A program made the translations under genes and the position numbers. Of a stretch of 64,000 bases of DNA, positions 58,420 through 64,000 are shown one piece after another. The stretch's first letter is position 1, and each line of letters opens with the position of its first letter. The stretch spans positions 6,502,001 to 6,566,000 of the forward strand of contig NZ_CP084541.1 of assembly GCF_020410765.1 (NCBI RefSeq). The letters are read 5' to 3'. This DNA is from Streptomyces marincola (lineage in GTDB: Bacteria > Actinomycetota > Actinomycetes > Streptomycetales > Streptomycetaceae). The notes below the pieces were generated by a model that saw only the letters and a list, made by a program, of their open reading frames with translations, had not been told where the DNA came from and ran no database searches.

Positions 58420-59178
58420 ATGACCGCCAGCACCAACGGCACCCGCCGCGCCAAGACCCACACGGTCGCCCTCGCCGGCATCGTGACCGCAGGCGCAGCA
58501 GCCCTGACGCTCCCCTTCGCGCCCGGCGCGGCTGCGGACAGCACCCCCACCGGTGGCGTCACCGAGGCCGCGGAGCGGACCGCCGCTCCGGCGACGTTCT
58601 CCCCGAACGCCCCCAACGGCGTCATCGGCAAGGCTCCCGCCTCCGACGGCGACGAGCGCGCGGACCGGGAGGAGCCCGGCCGCGAGAACGGTGAGGACCG
58701 CGAGAAGAAGGAGGCCGACCGCGCCGAGCAGGGCGAGGACCGGGACGCCTCCGAGAACAAGGATGACAAGGACAAGGGCCGCGGCGCCGAGTACCAGGCC
58801 GACGGCACCCTGGTGACCATCCCCAAGCACGAGCAGCCCAAGCCCAAGCCCGCCTCCGACGAGGACATCGACCGCTGGATCGACCAGGCCCTTGAGGTCA
58901 TGGAGGAGAACGGCATCCCCGGCTCCTACGAGGGCATCCACAGCAACCTGATGCGCGAGTCCAGCGGTGACCCGCTCACGATCAACCTGTGGGACACCAA
59001 CGCCGAGAAGAACATCCCGTCCAAGGGCCTGCTCCAGGTCATCGACCCGACGTTCGAGCAGTACCACGTCGAGGGGACCAGTAAGGACATCTACGACCCG
59101 GTCGCCAACATCGTCGCCGCGTGCAACTACGCCGCCGACCGCTACGGCTCCATGGACAACGTCGACAGCGCGTACTGA
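58420..59178 (+). CDS. Secreted transglycosylase SLT-domain protein, paralogue B
   Basis: A 252-residue protein: signal peptide (cleavage near GAAAD, residue 38-40), then a highly charged linker of about 100 residues rich in Glu, Lys, Arg and Asp, and a 90-residue lysozyme-like C-terminus. GSYEGIHSNLMRESSGDPLTI has the catalytic Glu, and NIVAACNYAADRYGSMDNV is identical to paralogue A (51622-52326). Only the linkers differ strongly. It should cut peptidoglycan. ATG 58420 has a GAGG element 8 bp upstream. Confidence 0.87.
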   Translation: MTASTNGTRRAKTHTVALAGIVTAGAAALTLPFAPGAAADSTPTGGVTEAAERTAAPATFSPNAPNGVIGKAPASDGDERADREEPGRENGEDREKKEADRAEQGEDRDASENKDDKDKGRGAEYQADGTLVTIPKHEQPKPKPASDEDIDRWIDQALEVMEENGIPGSYEGIHSNLMRESSGDPLTINLWDTNAEKNIPSKGLLQVIDPTFEQYHVEGTSKDIYDPVANIVAACNYAADRYGSMDNVDSAY

Positions 59179-59208
59179 CCCGCCCGCCCCGGGCCACCGC
59201 GCACCGCA

Positions 59209-59253
59209 GGACCGGGCCGGTCCGGATGCCCCGCATCCGGACCGGCCCGGTCC
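59209..59253. terminator. Perfect 21-bp hairpin between convergent SLT and methyltransferase-IRED genes
   Basis: The arm at 59209-59229 pairs without mismatch with 59233-59253 around a CCC loop; the core is GGACCGGGCC. It is followed at 59254-59310 by short repeats (TCGTTGT three times, CGGTCCTCT three times) before the stop of the convergent gene. Confidence 0.8.
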
Positions 59254-59314
59254 TCGTTGTCTCTCGTTGTTCGTCGTTGTTCCTCGTCGGTCCTCTCGGT
59301 CCTCTCGGTCCTCG

Positions 59315-61195
59315 TCAGCCGAGCCCGGGCGCCGCGCCCACCGCCCCGCCCGGTCCGGCAGGCGCACCGCAGGCCGGGGGCCGGGGCGGCGCTTCCGCTG
59401 TCCTGGCGCAGCGGAAGCCGCTGTCGATGAGCTCCATCAGCGAGGCCAGCCCCTGATCGCCGAACCCCTGCCCCACCCGGCAGTCGAGTAGCACTCCCAG
59501 CTGCTCCAGGCGGGTGGTGTCGACGCCACGGGACCGCCGCGCGTCGATCATCGCCTCGGTCATCGACGCCAAGTAGGTGACATGGCCGAACGTCTCCGGG
59601 GCGTAGTCGTCTTCCGCGGTCTGCCCCGCGACCACCGCGAGCAGCGGCAGCAGCCCCTCCAGCGTGTCCCGCAGCACGGAGGCGAACACCTCGGGGGTCC
59701 CGCTCTCCCGGCGCACCAGGCTGAGGGTGTGCAGGTAGCCGAGCCACAGTTCGAGAAGGAAACTGACCACCGCGACCTCGAACAGCGAGGCGAGACCCGG
59801 ATCGTCGCCGACGTAGCGGGGCGCGCCACCCAGAGCGCGCAGCACCGCGCCATGGCGGTCGAAGACCGCGCGCGGCCCGGCGAACAGCAGGGGCGTCTCC
59901 GGCTTCCCGATCGCCCCGTAGCCCGCCATCACCGGAACCGAGGCGAACTCCGCCCCGTACTCGGCCGCCGTCTGCGCGGACGCGCGTGCCTGATCGGGCG
60001 TGAGGGTGGACACCACCAGGAGCGTGCGCCCGGCCAGTTCCTCGCCCGCGGAGTGGATGACCTCAAGAACGGCCTCGTAGTCGCTGACGCACACCACGAG
60101 CAGCTCGGCCACGGCCGCCGCCCGGGCGGGGCAGCCCGCGACCCGCGCCCCGGCCTCGACCGACGGCCCGGTCCTCGGGGCGGTGCGGTTCCACACCGAG
60201 GTCGGGTACCCGGCCGCCACCAGGGTGCGGGCGATGGCGTCCCCGATACGTCCCGTGCCGAGCACGGCGGTACCGGCGGGAGGCCGTTCGCCCCCGGCCG
60301 GCGCCGTCGGGGACCTCAGCGTCCCGTCCGCGGGGGCTGCCCGGCCCGCCCCCCGGGCCTGCCGCGGCGCGGGCATCGGTTCGGCGACCAGCAGGAGGTA
60401 GCCGAGTTCACCGCCCTCGGCGAGGTCGGCCAGACTCGCCCGGTCGCCGATCTCCGGCCCCGCCCCGCTCCCGCCCGGCCGCGGCAGCGGGCCGAGGGAC
60501 GTATCGAGGGCGGGCAGCGAGCGGCTCAGCACGTGATCGCTGAGGTCCGCCAGTTCGACGAGCCGCAGCCCGGCGTCCCGCAGCAGCGCGGGGTAGTCCG
60601 CGATCGGCACCAGCGGGCCCGCCGCCCACGCCTCACGGAACCGCGCGAGCAGCGCGCGCCGGTGCGCCGCGACCGGCGCGCGTTCGAACATGTCGGTGAT
60701 CACGATGCGTCCCCCGGGGCGCACCACGCGGGCCATCTCCCGCAGGGCGAGCGCCCGGTCCATGTGCGGGACCGACTCAAGCGCCCACACCGCGTCGAAG
60801 GAATCCGCGTCGAACGGCAAGGCGGAGGCATCCGCGTATGTGAAGGTCAGGCGGTCCGTCATGCTCTCGCGTTCGGCCAGCGCGTGCGCCACCGCGAGCT
60901 GCGCCCTGCTGATGTTGACGCCGACGACCGTGCTGCCCGTGGCCCGCGCCACTCGCAGTGCCGGCCCGCCCACGCCGCAGCCGATGTCGAGCGTGTGCCG
61001 GCCGGGACCGACCCGCAGCCGCTCGATCACCATGTCGGTCAGCCGCTCGGCGGCGTCGAGGAAGGAGGCGTCGTCCTGTGCGTTCTCCCAGTAGCCGACG
61101 TGCAGGTTGGAGCCGAAGTGTTCGAGCGGCAGGAGTGCCGCCCGGTCGTACAGCGCTTCGAGCGCACTGGCCGCCGACTCACTGGACCGTGCCAT
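59315..61195 (-). CDS. Fusion of class I SAM methyltransferase with imine-reductase-like domain
   Basis: A 626-residue protein of two enzymes in one chain. Residues 1-280 are a small-molecule methyltransferase of the EryG/RebM type: DIGCGVGG at 70-77 binds SAM, GVNISRAQL follows, then ALESVPHM and RVVRPGGRIVITD. After a Pro/Ala linker (280-305) comes an NADPH-binding domain starting AVLGTGRIGDAIA (about 310-322) with VWNRT for the cofactor phosphate, and a helical C-terminal domain (GDDPGLASLFEVAVVSFLLELWLGYLHTLSLV) that is characteristic of imine reductases. The last 25 residues are disordered. GAGGAAG precedes ATG 61195. No stop or frameshift separates the halves. A combined N-methylation and imine reduction on one substrate is inferred. 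Confidence 0.85.
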   Translation of the reverse strand: MARSSESAASALEALYDRAALLPLEHFGSNLHVGYWENAQDDASFLDAAERLTDMVIERLRVGPGRHTLDIGCGVGGPALRVARATGSTVVGVNISRAQLAVAHALAERESMTDRLTFTYADASALPFDADSFDAVWALESVPHMDRALALREMARVVRPGGRIVITDMFERAPVAAHRRALLARFREAWAAGPLVPIADYPALLRDAGLRLVELADLSDHVLSRSLPALDTSLGPLPRPGGSGAGPEIGDRASLADLAEGGELGYLLLVAEPMPAPRQARGAGRAAPADGTLRSPTAPAGGERPPAGTAVLGTGRIGDAIARTLVAAGYPTSVWNRTAPRTGPSVEAGARVAGCPARAAAVAELLVVCVSDYEAVLEVIHSAGEELAGRTLLVVSTLTPDQARASAQTAAEYGAEFASVPVMAGYGAIGKPETPLLFAGPRAVFDRHGAVLRALGGAPRYVGDDPGLASLFEVAVVSFLLELWLGYLHTLSLVRRESGTPEVFASVLRDTLEGLLPLLAVVAGQTAEDDYAPETFGHVTYLASMTEAMIDARRSRGVDTTRLEQLGVLLDCRVGQGFGDQGLASLMELIDSGFRCARTAEAPPRPPACGAPAGPGGAVGAAPGLG

Positions 61196-61894
61196 AGCTG
61201 TGCTTCCTCGCCCTCAGGGGATCGCCGACGCCCGCCGGCATGCCACGCGAAGCATGCCCCGCCTCCCTGGCCACGGATGCTCTGCCGGAACGGCGCAGGG
61301 AGGGGCGCCAGGGCGCGGGAACGCCTCCGTCCGCGCGGAGCGCGCGGCGCGCGCCCGCGACCGGACGACCGACGCGCCCGTACGCGCGCCCCCGACGGGC
61401 TGCCGCGCGCCCGGTACGGCGGGGCCGGACCGCGCGTGGCCGGGGTCGTTCCGCTCCACGGCGGGCCGGCCCGTGGGGCCGCCCGGAGGGCGTCGCGCGC
61501 CTGTTCGGCGGCGGCACCGCCGCCCACCGCTTCGACCGGCGGGGGTGCGGCCGGTCCGGCGCATCGGATGATCAGCGCATGGATCGGCCGGCCACCGATC
61601 CGGGGCAGCCGCGGCGGCACGGGGGCGCGGGAGCGGGGCCGTCGTCGGCCATTCCTTCGACGCGGACTCGGCGTCGCGGTACGCGTGGACGCCCCCGGCC
61701 CGGATCGCGTCGCTCGTCGACTTCAGCGGAACGGGACTGCGCGAGGGGAGGACGGGCTACTCGGCGCAGCGGCAGCGCCGCATGACAGCGCCTCGGCGGC
61801 GTCGGCGGCCGGCCCATCGCCGCCCGCCGGCGGAGACCGATCCGGCGGAGCCCGCGCCCTCGGGCCCCGGGACGCGGCCGGGTGCCCCGGCGGC
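61196..61894. other. 0.7-kb region without a supportable gene, possible remnant
   Basis: GC-rich sequence between the fusion gene and the GNAT gene. One plus-strand frame around 61640-61780 reads like protein (FDADSASRYAWTPPARIASL, then VDFSGTGLREGRTGYSAQ) but has no start with a ribosome site and runs into Arg-rich noise. It may be the remnant of a gene that once stood here; I cannot name a family. Nothing else is visible. Confidence 0.3.
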
Positions 61895-62455
61895 TCAGGA
61901 CTCCCGCCGCCCCGCCCGCCACTGCGGCGCGAGCACCGACCAGATCTCGATGTCGTGCCGCTTCCCCCGCCGCAGGTAGCTTTCCCGCAGTACGCCGTCC
62001 CTGCGCATCCCCAGCCGCCGCGCCACGGCGATGCTCGGCTCGTTCGCCGCCGCGACCTGCCACTCCACGCGGTGGATGCCCCGTTCCTCAACGGCCCAGT
62101 CGATGAGCACGCGCGCCGCCCGCGTCACCAGCCCTCTGCTGACCGCGCCCGGTTCCAGCCAGCAGCCCGCCTCCGCGGTGCCCTGGGCGGTGTCCATCGT
62201 CCGCAGCATGACGCCGCCCACCAGCGTGCCGTCCAGCCAGATGCCGTGCAGCGTGCCCGCGTCCGCCGCGGCCTTCTCCGCGTACGACAGGAGGAAGGCG
62301 CGGCTGGACGCCAGGTCCGCGACGGCGTCGGACAGCCCGGTGAAGCGGCCGATGAACTCCCGCCCCCGGTCGATGTGCGCCAGGAACTCTTCCGCGCGCC
62401 AGGGTTCGAGTGGCCGCAACCACGCCGCGTCGTCGCCCAGCGATATCCCGTACAT
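61895..62455 (-). CDS. GNAT acetyltransferase, RimJ/RimL type
   Basis: A 186-residue acetyltransferase. LRPLEPWRAEEFLAHIDRGREFIGRF near the start, then IWLDGTLVGGVMLR, the acetyl-CoA loop region (SRGLVTRAARVLIDWAVEERGIHRVEW) and NEPSIAVARRLGMRRDGVLRE, which is the conserved motif A/B end of RimL-type enzymes. It transfers acetyl groups to an amine or a protein N-terminus. ATG 62455 has GAGG upstream. It is divergent from the P450 gene; a role in self-protection or tailoring is possible. Confidence 0.87.
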   Translation of the reverse strand: MYGISLGDDAAWLRPLEPWRAEEFLAHIDRGREFIGRFTGLSDAVADLASSRAFLLSYAEKAAADAGTLHGIWLDGTLVGGVMLRTMDTAQGTAEAGCWLEPGAVSRGLVTRAARVLIDWAVEERGIHRVEWQVAAANEPSIAVARRLGMRRDGVLRESYLRRGKRHDIEIWSVLAPQWRAGRRES

Positions 62456-62595
62456 CCGCCCCACCTCTCGCGCGGGCCACCGGCCCGTCCCCGGGTGATC
62501 CTCGCAGATCGCGGGCTTCCGAGTCGCGCCTTTGCCGGTCTGGTGCACCGGTCTGGCAGTGCGCCCCGCGGGGCGTGCCGCATCGGTGGCGCGTT

Positions 62596-62637
62596 TTAAG
62601 TCATGCGCTTGACTTAATCCAGGGTGGGGCCTTCACT
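62596..62637 (+). promoter_or_regulatory. P450 promoter with perfect 8-bp-armed operator
   Basis: TTAAGTCA (62596-62603), TGCGCT, TGACTTAA (62610-62617) form a perfect palindrome in an otherwise GC-rich region. Its right arm contains the -35 TTGACT (62609-62614); TTCACT (62632-62637) is a fair -10 at 17 bp. The size and symmetry fit a MarR-, PadR- or TetR-type repressor. It also lies in the promoter region of the divergent GNAT gene. The regulator is not in the window. Confidence 0.6.
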
Positions 62638-62740
62638 CGTCACGTCGGCCGGCCACCCCCGCCCCCGAAACCACATCCCCGGCCCCGAGCACGCCTCGCC
62701 CACCCGCGGGTCACACGCCCGCACAGTGGAAAGGGACCGC

Positions 62741-63970
62741 ATGACCGCGACACCGACTCCGCTGGAGCGGCACGAGCAGGAAATCCCCCGGTTTCCGATG
62801 CCACGCGCCGCCCAATGCCCGTTCGACCCGCCGCCCGCGCTGCGCGAACAGCAGCGGCAGGCACCCCTGACCCGGGTCCGCCTGTGGGACGGCAGCACCC
62901 CCTGGCTCGTCACCCGCTACGCCGAACAACGAGCCCTGCTCGCCGACCCGCGCGTCAGCGCGGACATCTCCCGCCCCGGATACCCCGCCTCAGCGCCCAG
63001 CAGCGGCAAGAACTCCGTGGGGTTCATCCTCATGGACGATCCCGAACACGCCCGGCTGCGGCGCATGGTCACCGCGCCCTTCGCCGTCCGGCGCGTCGAG
63101 ACGCTGCGCCCGGCCGTGCAGAAGATCGTGGACGACCAGATCGACACCATGCTCGCCGGCCCGCGCCCCGCCGACCTGGTCCAGCGATTCGCGCTGCCCG
63201 TCCCGTCCCTGGTCATCTGCGAACTGCTCGGCGTCCCCTACGACGACCACGCCTTCTTCCAGGCCAACAGCGGCACGATCGTCAACCGCGAGGTGAGCGA
63301 ACCCGAGCGGACCGCCGCCCTCGCCGCCCTCACCCGCTACCTCGACGACCTGCTGGGCGACAAACTCGCCCGCCCCACCGACGACCTGCTCTCCGGCCTC
63401 GCCGCACGCGTCACCCGCGGCGAACTCTCCCGCCCCGAAGCGGCCCGCATGGGCGTCCTGCTGCTCATCGCCGGGCACGAGACCACCGCCAACATGATCG
63501 CGCTGGGCACCCTGGCGCTGCTCAGGCACCCGGACCAGCTCGCCCGCCTGCGCGAGGCCCGCGACCCCCGCGTCATCGCCGGGGCCGTCGAGGAGCTTCT
63601 GCGCTACCTCCACATCACCCACAACGGCCGCCGTCGCACAGCGCTTGAGGACATCGAGATCGCCGGGTACCGCATCCGCGCGGGCGAGGGGCTGATCCTG
63701 GCCAACGACATCGCCAACCGCGATCCGCGCGCGTTCCCCGACGACCCCGACCGGCTCGACATCCGCCGGGACGCACGCCACCACGTGGCCTTCGGCTTCG
63801 GCGTCCACCAGTGCCTCGGACAGCCGCTCGCGCGACTGGAACTCCAGATCGTCTACGGCACCCTCTACCGCCGCGTCCCCACCCTGCGACTGGCGACCGA
63901 CCTCGACGCCATCGCCTTCAAGCACGACGCGTCCGTCTACGGCGTCCACGAACTGCCCGTCACCTGGTGA
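62741..63970 (+). CDS. Cytochrome P450, CYP105-like
   Basis: A 409-residue bacterial class I P450. The I-helix motif is AGHETT (near 244-249), the ExxR pair lies in EELLRY (near 285), and the heme loop FGFGVHQCLG puts the ligand Cys near residue 357. FPMPRAAQCPFDPPP at the start is usual for secondary-metabolism and xenobiotic P450s. AAAGGG precedes ATG 62741 by 5 bp. Electrons must come from a ferredoxin encoded elsewhere. With the methyltransferase-IRED fusion and GNAT genes it suggests a tailoring group. Confidence 0.93.
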   Translation: MTATPTPLERHEQEIPRFPMPRAAQCPFDPPPALREQQRQAPLTRVRLWDGSTPWLVTRYAEQRALLADPRVSADISRPGYPASAPSSGKNSVGFILMDDPEHARLRRMVTAPFAVRRVETLRPAVQKIVDDQIDTMLAGPRPADLVQRFALPVPSLVICELLGVPYDDHAFFQANSGTIVNREVSEPERTAALAALTRYLDDLLGDKLARPTDDLLSGLAARVTRGELSRPEAARMGVLLLIAGHETTANMIALGTLALLRHPDQLARLREARDPRVIAGAVEELLRYLHITHNGRRRTALEDIEIAGYRIRAGEGLILANDIANRDPRAFPDDPDRLDIRRDARHHVAFGFGVHQCLGQPLARLELQIVYGTLYRRVPTLRLATDLDAIAFKHDASVYGVHELPVTW

Positions 63971-63971
63971 A

Positions 63972-63993
63972 CCGGCCACCCGCGGCGGGCCGG
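63972..63993 (+). terminator. Hairpin after the P450 gene
   Basis: CCGGCC (63972-63977) and GGCCGG (63988-63993) pair across 10 nt immediately after the stop. It is a modest stem at the window end. Confidence 0.35.
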
Positions 63994-64000
63994 CAGCGCG

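Noticed and set aside
59582..62599. About 1000-codon open frame on the plus strand through the fusion gene
   Set aside because: Antisense shadow of the methyltransferase-IRED gene; composition is Arg/Gly/Pro noise and contains no domain.

Overview
The window is about 73% GC. It has streptomycete-type gene organisation: GTG starts, 4-bp stop/start overlaps, GC-rich hairpin terminators, a DUF397/DUF5753 quartet, CebR-type TGGGAGCGCTCCCA boxes and a DasR-type GGTCTAGACC site. It is most likely a chromosomal segment of Streptomyces or a very close relative. No rRNA, tRNA, CRISPR array, insertion sequence, attachment site or replication origin was seen.

Layout. 1-8 kb: the end of a CE7 acetylxylan esterase, a five-gene peptide/oligosaccharide ABC importer operon, an orphan LuxR-type response regulator and a flavin monooxygenase. 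8-13.5 kb (minus strand): a small ATPase, malonyl-CoA synthetase matB coupled to a fused carboxyltransferase, a DUF4239 membrane protein and an extremely proline-rich secreted protein. 13.5-18.5 kb: a xylose locus (ROK repressor and xylB, divergent from xylA), then a LacI regulator with its own palindrome. 18.8-25 kb: an alpha/beta hydrolase, a small basic protein and TerC, an MFS transporter and a GH95 fucosidase. 25-27.7 kb: a WhiJ/AbaA-type regulatory quartet. 27.7-33 kb: GH2 beta-galactosidase and a secreted SGNH hydrolase. 31.8-36 kb: a coupled SNF2 helicase and SWIM-domain pair. 36-42.5 kb: a desaturase, an orphan roadblock protein, a DUF6397-like protein, a DUF3516 helicase and a YdjM-like membrane protein.

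42.5-46 kb holds a heterodimeric ABC exporter. Its degenerate ATPase motifs all fall on one of its two predicted ATP sites. 46.9-49.2 kb is the most intriguing part: two perfect CebR boxes in tandem. One heads a self-contained 75-codon transcription unit with its own promoter and terminator. The other heads a 33-codon ORF coupled to a DoxX-like membrane protein, which faces a chitin-type AA10 LPMO with a DasR-like site.

49.5-59 kb: a DapA-family aldolase and GH26 mannanase, two paralogous secreted SLT-domain proteins 6 kb apart, a frameshifted D-aminoacylase, an FMN reductase, a secreted PQQ sugar dehydrogenase carrying CBM2, and a flavodoxin-like protein. 59-64 kb: a single polypeptide that fuses a class I methyltransferase to an imine-reductase-like domain, then a GNAT acetyltransferase and a cytochrome P450 behind a perfect palindromic operator. 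The last group looks like a small tailoring locus.

Taken together, much of the window is about plant and chitin polysaccharide use: acetylxylan esterase, xylose catabolism, fucosidase, galactosidase, mannanase, LPMO and PQQ dehydrogenase-CBM2. Regulation is by several local sugar repressors and by global CebR/DasR-type sites whose regulators lie outside the window.
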